NCBI RefSeq assembly: GCF_013168275.1
Contig: NZ_AP019547.1
Location: 558,001 to 622,000 of the forward strand
DNA from: Candidatus Nitrotoga sp. AM1P
Lineage (GTDB): Bacteria; Pseudomonadota; Gammaproteobacteria; Burkholderiales; Gallionellaceae
DNA: 64,000 bases
Direction: 5' to 3'
The notes beneath the pieces were generated by a model. The model made no database searches and was not told the origin of the DNA. It saw only the letters and a program-made list of their open reading frames with translations. The position numbers and the translations under genes were made by a program. Below are positions 9,469 through 19,732 of this stretch, piece by piece. Numbering within the stretch: position 1 is the stretch's first letter; each line of letters opens with the position of its first letter.

Positions 9469-9775
9469 TAAAAATGGAATAATTTGCAGAATTGCTATCC
9501 AATAAATTTGAAGAACGATTCCACTTTAGTCTCCATAATCCTAGTTGTTTTAGCAACCGATCTTATTGTTAACGCAGTAGCGTCTATGAGAATGATTATG
9601 AAAGAGAGTTGTAAATAAAGTGCTTGTGCCAACGCATAATATGTAACTGCTTGTTACTGTATAAAGATATAAAAATACAAATAATTATTTAATATACAGT
9701 ATGTTATATGAACATTCTGCATAAAATCATCATGCAGCGTTACGGTAACTTGGCGGTATGAATCTCTTTTAGTTG

Positions 9776-10145
9776 AATTCCCCGCTGCTTGCAGCCTAAG
9801 CTTTACGGACGAGCAAATATATCGATAAAAATCACAACATAACAGTGTTGATGTACCACTCGGCATTTCCGGCACAGTATCGACAAGCAGTGTTTGACGA
9901 TAGTATTGATGAGATTTTGAAAGAGTTATGTTTGAAAATTGAGGAATGCTACTAACTGAAATTTTTGGAGATAGGGTCGGACAAGGATTATGTCCATTTT
10001 TTGGTTCAGTGGGTACCGACTTACACTGTGATCAAGATAGTGAGGATGTTGAAAAGCATAATGACACGAAAGATATTCAGATATTGCTCACTTGAACTAT
10101 CAATTTGCGCTGTTTTGAGATACCCCGCAGTTTGCTGCAGGGTTG
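9776..10145 (+). mobile_element. IS200/IS605-type relic, copy 2
   Basis: This is a second decayed copy of the element at 3612-4012. Conceptual translation from about 9845 gives YHSAFPAQYRQAVFDDSIDE, LKELCLKIEECY, a stop, then SDKDYVHFLVQWVPTYTVIK and MTRKIFR. It therefore keeps the middle of the transposase that copy 1 lost, but has lost the GGEFW to GKHG part that copy 1 kept. It rejoins the shared 3' end LNYQFALF with TGA at 10116-10118. Subterminal hairpins are at 9784-9795 (GCTGC/GCAGC) and 10122-10143. The flanking stretches 9471-9775 and 10146-10218 show no gene. Confidence 0.72.
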
Positions 10146-10218
10146 TTCATTGCGATCATGTTGGTTAAGTTTCAGATGGTCTACCCAGGTTAAGCAACAT
10201 AAACTACGGAAGCATGGG

Positions 10219-10755
10219 CTAGTAAGACAAACACTTCTGGCGCGATATATCAAGTTTTAACTGTTCGCGTTCTTCCGACGACATGTTATCCCAGCGCTCA
10301 TGCATTTTTTTTCGTTGAGCTTCACGTTCAGTCGGTGACATTTTTTGCCAGTGTTCTTTCATCTTTTCGCGCATTTTATAGCGTTCATCAGGAGGCATTT
10401 TTTCCCAATGTTCATGCATTTTCTTACGTTTTTCAGCGCGCTGTTCCGCTGTCATAGTTTCCCATCTCTTATGCAATCCGCCCTCAAGCTTATTAGAAGG
10501 CATGTTTTGCCACTTCTTGTTTATCTCCCGATGTTCTTCGGTGCGTTGCTCAGGTGTTTTATTTTTCCATTCCTTAAGAATTTTCTCACGGGCTTTGATC
10601 TGATCTTCAGATAATTCATTTTGCATTTGCTCGATACGAACAGCCTGTGCAGTATCGTCAACCGGTTCAACTGCTAACACAGGCATGGCGACACAAATCC
10701 CAACACAAGTTGCGAAAAAATTTTTAAACAAGTTTATAGCCACGGATATTCTCAA
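10219..10755 (-). CDS. periplasmic DUF3106-like protein with W..M/E-R-repeat helices
   Basis: The 178-residue product has a signal peptide (about residues 1-29, ending MPVLAVEP). A highly charged helical region follows, built from five or so repeats of about 21 residues with the pattern W-x-x-M-[ST]-x-x-E-R-x-x-[RK]-x-K-M. This is the pattern of the DUF3106 family and is broadly similar to the LTxxQ/Spy-type periplasmic helical proteins. A role as a periplasmic chaperone or metal/acid stress protein is inference. It is transcribed divergently from the response regulator at 11104, so that two-component system may control it. The 348-bp gap between them shows no other gene. Confidence 0.7.
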   Translation of the reverse strand: MRISVAINLFKNFFATCVGICVAMPVLAVEPVDDTAQAVRIEQMQNELSEDQIKAREKILKEWKNKTPEQRTEEHREINKKWQNMPSNKLEGGLHKRWETMTAEQRAEKRKKMHEHWEKMPPDERYKMREKMKEHWQKMSPTEREAQRKKMHERWDNMSSEEREQLKLDISRQKCLSY

Positions 10756-11103
10756 TTAAGTGGATCGCAGACGTATTACGGATACAAGAATTCTTCATGA
10801 TCAAGTTGTATATGTGATTTAGCTAACGAAAACTCTAGTGTTGACGAATATGTTGGTGTGCATAATTGTATGTATATTTTTAATATTCATCTGGCCTGAA
10901 AATTATTGCTACCAATTTATTGGTACATTAACAACTGTCTTATATGAGTTGTAACCAGAGAATATCTTTAGCGTTTCACACAAAATAAATCATACGATTC
11001 AACTGTAAGAGAAATATTTTTCCCAAGGACAGAATTGTAACAATTTGTTTCAACCAAGGCGCAGCTGCACAATTCTTTACAGTTCAAACTTGAAGTTAGC
11101 TTT

Positions 11104-11835
11104 ATGATGCCTGCCATGGATAACATACAACGAATTTTGATTATTGACGATGACTCTCGCCTACGCTCATTGTTGCTCCGCTATTTGGGTGAACAAGGCT
11201 TTGCGGTGAAAGCGGTCGTTGATGGTAGCGAGATGGATAAGGCCTTAGCGCTAAACCGTTATCATCTTTTGGTGCTGGATTTGATGTTGCCCAATGAAGA
11301 CGGACTGTCTATTTTGCGGCGTCTGCGCGGAGCAGGAGAAAATGTTCCGGTGATTCTACTCACAGCCAAGGGCGACGAAATAGATCGCATCATCGGATTG
11401 GAAATGGGAGCGGACGATTATCTTCCCAAGCCGTTTAATCCACGCGAACTGGTGGCACGTATTCATGCAGTGTTGCGTCGCAAAGGAACACAGCCGATTG
11501 GCGCACCGCAAACCGAAGAAAAAATAGTCACATTCGGCGTTTGTGAATTAAATTTGGCGACACGTGCGTTGAGCAAAGCGGGTAAAGCAATCACGCTCAC
11601 GACCGGCGAATTTGCATTGCTCAAGGTACTAGTCACCCATCCTCGTCATCCTTTATCGCGCGACAAACTCATGGATCTGGCGCGTGGTCGCAACCATGAT
11701 CCATTCGACCGCGCTATAGATGTGCAAATTTCTCGATTACGTAAACTCATTGAAGAGGATCTTGCACATCCCCGTTTCATTCAAACGGTTTGGGGGCATG
11801 GGTATGTGTTTGTACCAGATGGAATTAAACCTTGA
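11104..11835 (+). CDS. ompR: OmpR-family two-component response regulator
   Basis: The 243-residue product has an N-terminal receiver domain and a C-terminal winged-helix DNA-binding domain. The acidic pocket is IIDDDS and the phospho-acceptor is Asp59 in VLDLMLP. The conserved Lys is in LPKPFNPRELVARI, and the DNA-binding domain has TTGEFALLKVLVTHPRHPLSRDKL and the AIDVQISRLRKLIEED recognition part. These features match OmpR itself closely. The kinase gene overlaps its stop codon. The exact stimulus and targets are not visible, but the divergent DUF3106-like gene is a candidate target. Confidence 0.85.
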   Translation: MMPAMDNIQRILIIDDDSRLRSLLLRYLGEQGFAVKAVVDGSEMDKALALNRYHLLVLDLMLPNEDGLSILRRLRGAGENVPVILLTAKGDEIDRIIGLEMGADDYLPKPFNPRELVARIHAVLRRKGTQPIGAPQTEEKIVTFGVCELNLATRALSKAGKAITLTTGEFALLKVLVTHPRHPLSRDKLMDLARGRNHDPFDRAIDVQISRLRKLIEEDLAHPRFIQTVWGHGYVFVPDGIKP

Positions 11836-13130
11836 TTAACTTGCCAAAAACGTTGTTGGCACGTGCTTTTCTACTCATCATGGTGCTGATCATACTGTCT
11901 TTAACAGCCGCTCTGGCAATTTTCAATCAAGTTGAACGTGAACCGCATGCACAGCAAATGGCACAGTTGGTTGTGTCGGTGATCAATCTCACACGCGCTG
12001 CCGTGCTGTCCGCCGCCCCGGAATGGCGCTCTGCGCTACTCGACGAATTGGCGGATGTAGAAAGATTGCGTGTACAAATGGCAGACAAAAGTGATGTGCT
12101 CAAACCCTTGCCAGCCCATCCTCTTGAATTGCATTTGATGATGAAAAAAGTGCGCGAGAGCTTAGGTAAAAATACCCGCTTTGCTGCGGAACATAATGGT
12201 ATGGAAGCTTTGTGGGTAAGTTTCTTCATTGGCAATGAAGAATTTTGGGTGGCATTACCCAAAGAACACATCGAACATCCGGTATCGCAAGTATTATTGA
12301 TATGGGGCAGCTTAGTTTTTGGCCTGGCCTTGCTCGGCGCTTACTTCATTGCGCGTCAGGTGGCGTATCCCTTACAGCAACTTGCACAAGCGGCACAAAA
12401 AGTAGGCCAGGGTGCGACTCTGCAGCCGTTACCAGAACGAGGCGCGCATGAAATTGTCGCGGTAACACGTGCCTTTAATCAGATGTCCGCCGATCTCACC
12501 GCCAATGAACGTGAACGCGCGTTGGTGTTGGCAGGCATTTCGCATGACCTGCGTACTCCTTTAACGCGTGTGCGACTGGCAGCTGAGTTTATCGCCGAGG
12601 AATCCCTGCGCGAGGGACTTGCCGCTGATGTTGAGCAGATGAATGCAGTCATTCAGCAATTCCTTGACTATGCGCGCCTGGATGAAGATGAAGTCGTTAT
12701 CCAGCTGAATATAAAATCACTTGTGCGCGAAGTTGCGGAGCGATTTAAACAGCAAGCGGAATCGCTTACGCTCGAACTGCATGATGTGCCTATGCTGCAA
12801 GTCAGACCATTGCTATTGAAACGTGCGCTCTCCAACCTGCTGGATAATGCTATCAAACATGGTGGCGGCAAGATTACTTTGCAGCTCAAACAGGAAGGAA
12901 ACCAAGTCAATCTAACGATAACGGATCGTGGTATTGGTATTCCTGCTGCGCAACACGAAGCGATCAAGCGACCGTTCGCCCGATTGGAAACCTCACGCAG
13001 CAATGTCACCGGAACAGGATTAGGATTGGCAATTGTTGAGCGTGCGGCACGCTTGCATGGAGGCGAATTTCATTTGAGAGATAGTGCAGAAGGTGGATTG
13101 GTGGCCCAACTAATTTTGCCGTGCGTTTAA
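11832..13130 (+). CDS. envZ: EnvZ-type sensor histidine kinase
   Basis: The 432-residue inner-membrane kinase starts with a TTG that overlaps the TGA of the response-regulator gene, so the two are translationally coupled. There are two membrane segments (about residues 9-30 and 151-172) around a periplasmic domain, then a HAMP domain. The phospho-accepting His238 is in AGISHDLRTPLTRVRLAAE. The ATP-binding domain has the N-box LLDNAIKH and the G-boxes DRGIGIP and GTGLGLAIV. The architecture and the RTPLTRVRLA box match EnvZ of osmotic/acid response systems. It is followed by a convergent gene with only 115 bases between. Confidence 0.85.
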   Translation: MINLPKTLLARAFLLIMVLIILSLTAALAIFNQVEREPHAQQMAQLVVSVINLTRAAVLSAAPEWRSALLDELADVERLRVQMADKSDVLKPLPAHPLELHLMMKKVRESLGKNTRFAAEHNGMEALWVSFFIGNEEFWVALPKEHIEHPVSQVLLIWGSLVFGLALLGAYFIARQVAYPLQQLAQAAQKVGQGATLQPLPERGAHEIVAVTRAFNQMSADLTANERERALVLAGISHDLRTPLTRVRLAAEFIAEESLREGLAADVEQMNAVIQQFLDYARLDEDEVVIQLNIKSLVREVAERFKQQAESLTLELHDVPMLQVRPLLLKRALSNLLDNAIKHGGGKITLQLKQEGNQVNLTITDRGIGIPAAQHEAIKRPFARLETSRSNVTGTGLGLAIVERAARLHGGEFHLRDSAEGGLVAQLILPCV

Positions 13131-13245
13131 TGTTCTCTCAAATCATATAAAAATTTGCTTGATAAAATATCAAGTCGATCATTATGCGGAACACTTCCAC
13201 TGTATCAGCCCGATTTTTTTAGACTGCACCGGACTGATATGAATT

Positions 13246-15027
13246 TTAGTCGCATACTTTAAAGTTTTTTTGCTGGCAATCATTTGCCATCTTCTGTGCT
13301 TTTGCGATTTGCTGTAGTGTCATTTGCTTTGCAACGATGTCGCGACTCTTCACGGCATCCCCATACCCCAACGCTGCACTAAGATTGAACCACATGTGTG
13401 CACGAACATAATCCAGTGCAACACCTTTCCCTTCCTCATACATTTCGCCTAGATTGTATTGCGCATGCGCATTTTCTTGCATCGCTGCTAAGCGATACCA
13501 TCTTACTGCTTCAGCGTAATCTTGCGGGACGCCTTGTCCTACCTTATAACTCACGCCGAGGTTGAATTGCGCTTCCGCTTGTCCTTGGGCTGCTGCTAAA
13601 CGCCACCACTTGGCTGCTTGTGTAGAGTCCTGCGCAACACCTTGCCCTTTATCATACATATAACCAAGATTGAATTGCGCCAGATAATCTCCCTGCGCCG
13701 CAGCCAGACGATACCATTTGGCAGCTTCAAGGTAGTCTTGCGAAACGTTTTGCCCCCTGTAATACATCAAACCGAGGTTGTTTTGCGCCTGTGCATTACC
13801 TTGCGCTGCGGCTAACCGATACCACCTGACAGCTTCAGCGTAATCTTGCGGGACGCCTTGTCCTTTCATATAGCTCACGCCAAGGTTAAATTGTGCTTCT
13901 GCTTGCCCTTGTGCTGCTGCCAGGCGCCACCATTTGAATGCTTCCGTATAGTCCTGCACAAGACCTTGCCCGTTGACATACTTCAAGCCAAGATTGTATT
14001 GCGCATTCGCATCTCCTTGTGCTGCAGCCAGGCGATACCATTTCACTGCTTCTGCGTAGTCCTGAACAACGTCTTTTCCTTTGTCATACAAATAGCCAAG
14101 ATTGAATTGCGCATTCGCGTTCCCCTGCGCTGCAGCCAGACGGTACCATTTCACTGTTTCTGCGTAGTCCTGTGCAACACCTTGCCCATTTGCATACTTC
14201 AAACCAAGCTCGTATTGAGCATTCACATTCCCTTGTGCTGCAGCCAGACGATACCATTTCACTGCTTCTGAGTAGTCCTGTGCAATACCTTGCCCGTTGG
14301 CATACTTCAAGCCAAGATTGAATTGCGCATTCACATTTCCCTGTGCTGCTGCTAAGCGATACCACCTGACTGCTTCAGCATATTCTTGCGGGACACCTCG
14401 TCCTTCGTCATACGTCACGCCAAGGTTGTATTGTGCCAGCGCATCTCCCTGCGCCGCGGCTAAACGCCACCATTTGAATGCTTCCGTGTAATCCTGCGCA
14501 ACGCCTTGTCCGTTGGCATAACTCAAGCCAAGATTATATTGTGCATCTGCGTTCCCCTGCGCTGCAGCCAGACGGTACCACTTCACGGCATCTGCATAGT
14601 CTTGCGCAACACCTTGTCCGTTTTTATACCGATGACCGAGATTTATTTGCGCCCTCACATCTCCATGCGCTGCTGCTAATCGATACCATTTCACTGCTTC
14701 TGCGTGATCCTGGGAAATACCTATCCCTTTCTCATACATCAAGCCGAGATCGTATTCCGCATTCGCATTCCCCTGTCTTGCTGCTAATCGATACCATTTA
14801 ATTGCTTCTGCGTAGTCCTGCGAAACGCCTATCCCTTTGTTATACATATAACCAAGATTAAATTGCGCTTCCGCTTTTCCATACGCTGCAGCTAGACGGT
14901 ACCACTTCACCGCATTTATGTAGTCACTGCGCTTATACGCAGCCAGGCCATCTTCGAATGGAGACGCCCACGCTGTACCAACATTCAACAGTAGCGCAGT
15001 AAATATACAGAACAGCAGTTGTTTCAT
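13246..15027 (-). CDS. secreted Sel1-repeat (TPR-like) protein with 14 repeats
   Basis: The 593-residue product has a signal peptide (MKQLLFCIFTALLLNVGTAWA) followed by about 14 consecutive 36-residue Sel1 repeats. The consensus is A-Q-x-N-L-G-x-x-Y-x-x-G-x-G-V-x-Q-D-Y-x-E-A-x-K-W-Y-R-L-A-A. Such repeats form a solenoid that binds other proteins. I chose the second ATG (15027), which is preceded by GAGG. Several neighbouring repeats are nearly identical at DNA level, pointing to recent tandem duplication and making this locus prone to copy-number change or assembly error. The partner is unknown. The 329-bp upstream gap holds only the terminator of the psiF-like gene. Confidence 0.88.
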   Translation of the reverse strand: MKQLLFCIFTALLLNVGTAWASPFEDGLAAYKRSDYINAVKWYRLAAAYGKAEAQFNLGYMYNKGIGVSQDYAEAIKWYRLAARQGNANAEYDLGLMYEKGIGISQDHAEAVKWYRLAAAHGDVRAQINLGHRYKNGQGVAQDYADAVKWYRLAAAQGNADAQYNLGLSYANGQGVAQDYTEAFKWWRLAAAQGDALAQYNLGVTYDEGRGVPQEYAEAVRWYRLAAAQGNVNAQFNLGLKYANGQGIAQDYSEAVKWYRLAAAQGNVNAQYELGLKYANGQGVAQDYAETVKWYRLAAAQGNANAQFNLGYLYDKGKDVVQDYAEAVKWYRLAAAQGDANAQYNLGLKYVNGQGLVQDYTEAFKWWRLAAAQGQAEAQFNLGVSYMKGQGVPQDYAEAVRWYRLAAAQGNAQAQNNLGLMYYRGQNVSQDYLEAAKWYRLAAAQGDYLAQFNLGYMYDKGQGVAQDSTQAAKWWRLAAAQGQAEAQFNLGVSYKVGQGVPQDYAEAVRWYRLAAMQENAHAQYNLGEMYEEGKGVALDYVRAHMWFNLSAALGYGDAVKSRDIVAKQMTLQQIAKAQKMANDCQQKNFKVCD

Positions 15028-15307
15028 TGGGCACCTCATTGTGCAATAGCGAATGGTGGCTCAGATCAGGAGGTTTGCACCTGTATAGCTATCGGCATTG
15101 ATTGGCCGTAATAACCAGACGCTCGATATTGAAAATATTTTTTCATGGTATTACCTATGATCGAGTGTAGTACGACATTATTTTTTGAACTTAAGTAACT
15201 GTTGGCCCGGATGACTATTTGATGGATACATGAAGTAACAGCGAGCTGGAAGGTAACTGGGGATTAGGTATCTTCAGATTTTATAGATGAAATAGAAATG
15301 CAAAATT

Positions 15308-15340
15308 ACAAAGGGACTGCTAAGTTTGCGGCCCTTTTGT
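15308..15340 (-). terminator. probable terminator of the PsiF-repeat gene
   Basis: On the minus strand ACAAAAGGG pairs with CCCTTTGT across a loop of about 15 bases, followed by AATTTT. It lies 17 bases beyond the stop codon of the PsiF-repeat gene. The pairing is imperfect. Confidence 0.4.
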
Positions 15341-15356
15341 GCTCTATGCCCTTCAA

Positions 15357-15608
15357 TTATTTGACAGCAGCGTCTTTTTCACATTTTTTCAAAAAGCTGT
15401 TCTTAGCTGCGCCGACCAATTTTTTCTCGGTGGCTTGAATACCGCAAGCGGTAAGTGCAAGATCCTTGTTACACTTCTTTAAGAAACTGTTCTTGGCGGC
15501 GCCAGCCAGTTTCTTTTCGACAGCCTTGGCATCACAGCTGCTGTCAGCAGCGAACGTTAGGTCGACGGCAAACATACCCAATACAGCAACAATCACGATC
15601 TTCTTCAT
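15357..15608 (-). CDS. PsiF-repeat periplasmic protein
   Basis: The 83-residue product has a signal peptide (MKKIVIVAVLGMFAVDLTFA) and two copies of the PsiF repeat, ending KKLAGAAKNSFLKKC and KKLVGAAKNSFLKKC, each with conserved cysteines. PsiF of E. coli is phosphate-starvation inducible, but the molecular role of the repeat is unknown. The ATG at 15608 follows AGGAG and is preferred to an upstream in-frame ATG. The 366 bases between this gene and ackA hold only the two divergent promoter regions and show no other gene. Confidence 0.85.
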   Translation of the reverse strand: MKKIVIVAVLGMFAVDLTFAADSSCDAKAVEKKLAGAAKNSFLKKCNKDLALTACGIQATEKKLVGAAKNSFLKKCEKDAAVK

Positions 15609-15974
15609 TGACGGTCTCCTCAGGTTGTTGAGTTTATGCACAGGATTAATCATGGACTTACAACGTTACCGGAACATGACAGGCATAACAAGAGGCAGAT
15701 TGTCGCGCCGCAAGCCCAGAATACCAAAGTGTGCTTTATCGAACATACAATATTTTGTGCGTAATGAATAATTCAAGAGTGCGTAAAAACTCGTAACCCG
15801 AATACTAAAAAATTGCGTTGGGACGACCAGCGACCTTGGAACAAAAACACATTGCGCGATTGATCCCGCGTTTTTCCACCCATCGCCCAATACGCGAATA
15901 CGCTGAACAACACTGACGAATAGAGATCCCTTGCAGCCTAGTGTTCAAATTACGGAGTGAAGAAAGAGTCATCT

Positions 15975-17174
15975 ATGAAGCCACTTAACCCATACATCCT
16001 GACGATCAATGGCGGCTCATCAAGCATCAAATTCGCGCTGTACCAGGTTGGCAAAACACTGGAGCGGGGACTTTCTGGAAGCATAGATCGCATCGGCTTG
16101 AGCGGGACCAATCTGACATTCAATTGCCTGGCCACCAATCATCGGGACAGCAGACCCTTCGCCACTTCCGATCACAAATCGGCGGCTCATTTCCTGATTG
16201 ATTGGCTTGAAGAACAGAATAGTTTCAAATGGGTTCGAGCGATCGGACACCGGGTGGTTCATGGCATGCAACACACTATGCCCGAGTTAGTGACGCAAGA
16301 TCTGTTGGATGAACTGCATTCCATCAGGCCCTATGACCCGGATCATCTTCCCTGCGAGATCGAATTGATCGAAGCGTTTCGCCAGCGTTATCCGAAGCTA
16401 CCGCAGTTGGTCTGCTTCGATACGGCGTTTCATTGCGACATGCCGCGCGTGGCTAAGCTGCTTCCGATCCCACGCCGCTACGAGACGAAAGGAGTTCAAC
16501 GTTACGGTTTCCACGGTTTGTCCTACGCCTATCTCATGGAAGAACTCGCGCGGCTCCGTGACCCGGCTGCAACGACTGGCCGGGTGATCCTCGCGCATCT
16601 CGGAAATGGTGCCAGCATGGCCGCTGTGCGCGACGGCAAAAGCATAGACACCAGCATGGGGTTCACGCCGACGGCAGGATTTCCCATGAGCACTCGCTCC
16701 GGCGATCTGGACCCAGGACTGGTGAGCTACCTGGCGCACACTGAGCAAATGACCGCGGCGCAATTTCACCAGATGGTGAACCACGAGTCAGGGCTGCTCG
16801 GGGTGTCGGAGATCAGTTCCGATATTCGAGACTTGCTCGAGCAAGAAGCCAGTGACGTCCGGGCGGCGGAAGCTTTAGCACTTTTTTGCTATCAGGCAAA
16901 AAAATGGATTGGCTCCTTCACTGCCGCGCTCGGTGGATTGGACACACTCGTTTTCGCAGGAGGCATTGGCGAAAATGCACCGCTCATTCGGGAGAGGATC
17001 TGTGACGGCCTCGGCTTTCTTGGCATCGAACTAAATCGGGAACGCAATGCGGAACATGCCCAACTAATTTCCTCGGACGCTGGTCGCGTCAAGGTGCGAG
17101 TCATCCGCACCGACGAAGCACTCATGATCGCCAGGTCTGTTACTCAGGTTATCGATCTCACTTCAATTCGTTAA
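15975..17174 (+). CDS. ackA: acetate kinase
   Basis: AckA interconverts acetyl-phosphate + ADP and acetate + ATP. The 399-residue product has the normal length and the family motifs: N-terminal ILTINGGSSSIKFAL, GHRVVHG, FDTAFHCDMP, RYGFHGLSYAY, the phosphate-binding HLGNGAS, and FAGGIGENAPLIRERIC near the C-terminus. I chose the ATG at 15975 rather than an in-frame GTG at 15957. Phosphoketolase follows 9 bases downstream, so the pair makes acetate and ATP from sugar phosphates. The GC-rich block from here to about 22150 contrasts with the flanking genes. Confidence 0.95.
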   Translation: MKPLNPYILTINGGSSSIKFALYQVGKTLERGLSGSIDRIGLSGTNLTFNCLATNHRDSRPFATSDHKSAAHFLIDWLEEQNSFKWVRAIGHRVVHGMQHTMPELVTQDLLDELHSIRPYDPDHLPCEIELIEAFRQRYPKLPQLVCFDTAFHCDMPRVAKLLPIPRRYETKGVQRYGFHGLSYAYLMEELARLRDPAATTGRVILAHLGNGASMAAVRDGKSIDTSMGFTPTAGFPMSTRSGDLDPGLVSYLAHTEQMTAAQFHQMVNHESGLLGVSEISSDIRDLLEQEASDVRAAEALALFCYQAKKWIGSFTAALGGLDTLVFAGGIGENAPLIRERICDGLGFLGIELNRERNAEHAQLISSDAGRVKVRVIRTDEALMIARSVTQVIDLTSIR

Positions 17175-17183
17175 ATTTATATC

Positions 17184-19553
17184 ATGAAAATCAATACACT
17201 CACGTCGGAACTACTTCACAAGATGGATGCATATTGGCGGGCAGCTAATTATTTGTCGGTGGGTCAGATTTACCTGTACGACAATCCACTTCTAAAGACA
17301 CCGTTGAAGCTCGAGCATGTGAAGCCGCGGCTGCTGGGCCACTGGGGCACCACGCCGGGCTTGAATTTCATCTATGTTCATCTGAACCGGATCATCATGC
17401 AGTACGACCTTGATATGATCTACGTTACCGGCCCCGGCCACGGCGGGCCGAGTCTGGTGGCCAACACCTATCTGGAGGGTAGTTACAGCGAGCTGTACCC
17501 GAACGTTTCGCAGGACGAGCCGGGAATGAAAAAACTGTTCACACAATTTTCCTTTCCCGGCGGTATCCCCAGCCACGTTGCCCCCGAAATCCCCGGCTCC
17601 ATCAACGAAGGCGGCGAGCTCGGTTATTCGCTGGCGCACGCGTATGGCGCCGCGTTCGACAATCCCGATCTGCTGGTGACCTGTGTCGTGGGCGACGGCG
17701 AGGCCGAAACCGGCCCCCTCGCGACGAGTTGGCATTCGAACAAATTCTTGAACCCGGTTCACGATGGCGCAGTACTGCCCATACTGCATTTGAATGGCCA
17801 CAAGATTGCCGGTCCCACGGTGCTAGGGCGCATTTCGCACGAGGAGCTCGAGGCGCTTTTCCGCGGTTACGGGTACACGCCGCATTTCGTCGAGGGCGAC
17901 GACCCAGCGGAAATGCATCAGTTGATGGCGGCCACCCTCGACGCGATCGTTGCCGATATCCAGGAGATCCAACGCGACGCCCGAAAGTACGGGTTCAGGC
18001 AGCGGCCGCGCTGGCCCATGATCATCCTGCGGTCGCCGAAGGGCTGGACGGGTCCAAAAGTCGTCGACGGCATAGCGGTCGAAGGGACATTTCGCGCACA
18101 CCAGGTGCCGATTGCAGAACTCGCGACGAAGCCCGAGCACCTGAAAGTGCTCGAACAGTGGATGAAGAGTTATCGCCCGGAAGAGTTATTCGACGCGAAC
18201 GGCAGGCTGATTGCGGAGCTCGCTGAACTGGCGCCCACGGGCGCGCGGCGGATGGGCACGAACCCGCATGCAAACGGAGGCCTGCTGCTTTGCGATCTGA
18301 CTATGCCGGACTTTCGCGACTACGCGGTCGAGGTCGCGAAGCCCGGTGTCGTGGAAGTTGAGTCCACGTGCGTCCAGGGAGGGTTCATTCGCGATGTGCT
18401 GCAACTCAACGCAGATTCGCGCAACTTCCGCATCTTCAGCCCCGATGAAACCAGCTCCAACCGCTGGGGCGCCGTGTTCGAAGTGACGAATCGCTGCTCG
18501 ACCGCGGAAATCGTTCCCGGCGACGACCACGTTGCACCCGATGGCCGGGTGATGGAGATGTTGTCCGAGCACCAGTGCGAAGGCTGGCTCGAAGGTTATC
18601 TGCTGACCGGCCGGCACGGTTTTTTCTCATGCTACGAGGCGTTCATCCACATAATCGATTCGATGTTTAACCAGCACGCGAAGTGGCTCGATGTAGCGGG
18701 TTCCATTCCATGGCGGCGGCCGATTGCTTCGCTGAATTATCTGCTTTCATCGCACGTATGGCGGCAGGACCACAATGGATTCAGCCACCAGGACCCCGGC
18801 TTCATCGATCTTGTGACGAACAAGAAAGCGAGCGTCGTCCGCGTGTATTTGCCGCCCGATGCCAACACCCTGTTATCGGTGACCGACCATTGCCTGCGCA
18901 GCCGCAATTACGTCAACGTCATCATTGCCGGCAAGCAGCCGGCGCTGCAATGGCTGGACATGGATGCCGCCATCAGACATTGCACCGCCGGGGCCGGGAT
19001 CTGGAATTGGGCCAGCAATGACGAAGGCGGGGACCCGGACGTAGTGATGGCGTGCTGCGGGGACGTGCCTACGCTCGAGACACTGGCTGCGGTCGAGGTT
19101 CTGCGGGAGCATTTTCCGGAGCTGAAGATTCGCGTCGTCAACGTGGTGGACCTGATGAAGCTTCAGTCGAAGAGCGAGCATCCCCACGGGCTGAGCGACG
19201 AGGACTTCGATGCTCTGTTTACTCGGGACAAGCCCATCATCTTCGCTTTTCATGGTTATCCGTGGCTGATCCATCGCTTGACTTATCGCCGGACCAACCA
19301 TGACAACATCCATGTCCGCGGTTACAAGGAAGAGGGCACTATCACCACCCCCTTCGACATGACGGTGTTAAACGATCTGGACCGCTTCCACCTCGTGATG
19401 GACACCATCGACCGCCTGCCGCAGACCGGCGACAGGGGTATTTACCTGAAACAGCAGCTCAAAGGTAAGCTGATCGAGCACAAGCAATATATCGACAAGC
19501 ACGGGCAGGACATGCCGGAAATCCGGAACTGGAAGTGGGGCAGCCCCAAATGA
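17184..19553 (+). CDS. xfp: xylulose-5-phosphate/fructose-6-phosphate phosphoketolase
   Basis: This thiamine-diphosphate enzyme splits xylulose-5-P (and often fructose-6-P) with phosphate to acetyl-phosphate and glyceraldehyde-3-P (or erythrose-4-P). The 789-residue product has the family start [32 protein letters not shown] sequence (here [16 protein letters not shown]), and [11 protein letters not shown]. The TDP/Mg site is [20 protein letters not shown], and the C-terminal region has [15 protein letters not shown]. With ackA it forms a phosphoketolase bypass yielding acetyl-phosphate, acetate and ATP. Its stop overlaps the ATG of the next small gene (ATGA). Confidence 0.95.
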   Translation: MKINTLTSELLHKMDAYWRAANYLSVGQIYLYDNPLLKTPLKLEHVKPRLLGHWGTTPGLNFIYVHLNRIIMQYDLDMIYVTGPGHGGPSLVANTYLEGSYSELYPNVSQDEPGMKKLFTQFSFPGGIPSHVAPEIPGSINEGGELGYSLAHAYGAAFDNPDLLVTCVVGDGEAETGPLATSWHSNKFLNPVHDGAVLPILHLNGHKIAGPTVLGRISHEELEALFRGYGYTPHFVEGDDPAEMHQLMAATLDAIVADIQEIQRDARKYGFRQRPRWPMIILRSPKGWTGPKVVDGIAVEGTFRAHQVPIAELATKPEHLKVLEQWMKSYRPEELFDANGRLIAELAELAPTGARRMGTNPHANGGLLLCDLTMPDFRDYAVEVAKPGVVEVESTCVQGGFIRDVLQLNADSRNFRIFSPDETSSNRWGAVFEVTNRCSTAEIVPGDDHVAPDGRVMEMLSEHQCEGWLEGYLLTGRHGFFSCYEAFIHIIDSMFNQHAKWLDVAGSIPWRRPIASLNYLLSSHVWRQDHNGFSHQDPGFIDLVTNKKASVVRVYLPPDANTLLSVTDHCLRSRNYVNVIIAGKQPALQWLDMDAAIRHCTAGAGIWNWASNDEGGDPDVVMACCGDVPTLETLAAVEVLREHFPELKIRVVNVVDLMKLQSKSEHPHGLSDEDFDALFTRDKPIIFAFHGYPWLIHRLTYRRTNHDNIHVRGYKEEGTITTPFDMTVLNDLDRFHLVMDTIDRLPQTGDRGIYLKQQLKGKLIEHKQYIDKHGQDMPEIRNWKWGSPK

Positions 19554-19732
19554 ATACGCAAGCACTTATAGAGTGCCGGGAGGACGCTGGTCGCCAGCGA
19601 CAATGGACTGCCTGGCAATGGATGATAGTTGCTCAAGCTGCAATAAATGATTTGCCTGGTTGTGGATTCCCTCAAACCGAGGAGGCGCGGTGCGTCTATC
19701 GGGAGTTGATTGTGCAGGCGCATGAAAACTAA
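19550..19732 (+). CDS. small protein coupled to xfp, function unknown
   Basis: The 60-residue product starts [19 protein letters not shown] and contains several Trp and Cys residues. No signal or membrane segment is evident. The ATG overlaps the xfp stop codon and its own end overlaps the start of the truncated phosphatase, so it seems to be part of the same transcript. I do not recognise the family. Confidence 0.55.
   Translation: MNTQALIECREDAGRQRQWTAWQWMIVAQAAINDLPGCGFPQTEEARCVYRELIVQAHEN

Noticed and set aside
10345..10614. Plus-strand frame antisense to the DUF3106-like gene
   Set aside because: It mirrors the repeats of the minus-strand gene and has Phe-rich nonsense composition; it is a shadow.
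13246..15027. Regular 108-bp direct repeats considered as a CRISPR-like array
   Set aside because: They are coding Sel1 units without unique spacers; no CRISPR array or cas gene is visible in the window.
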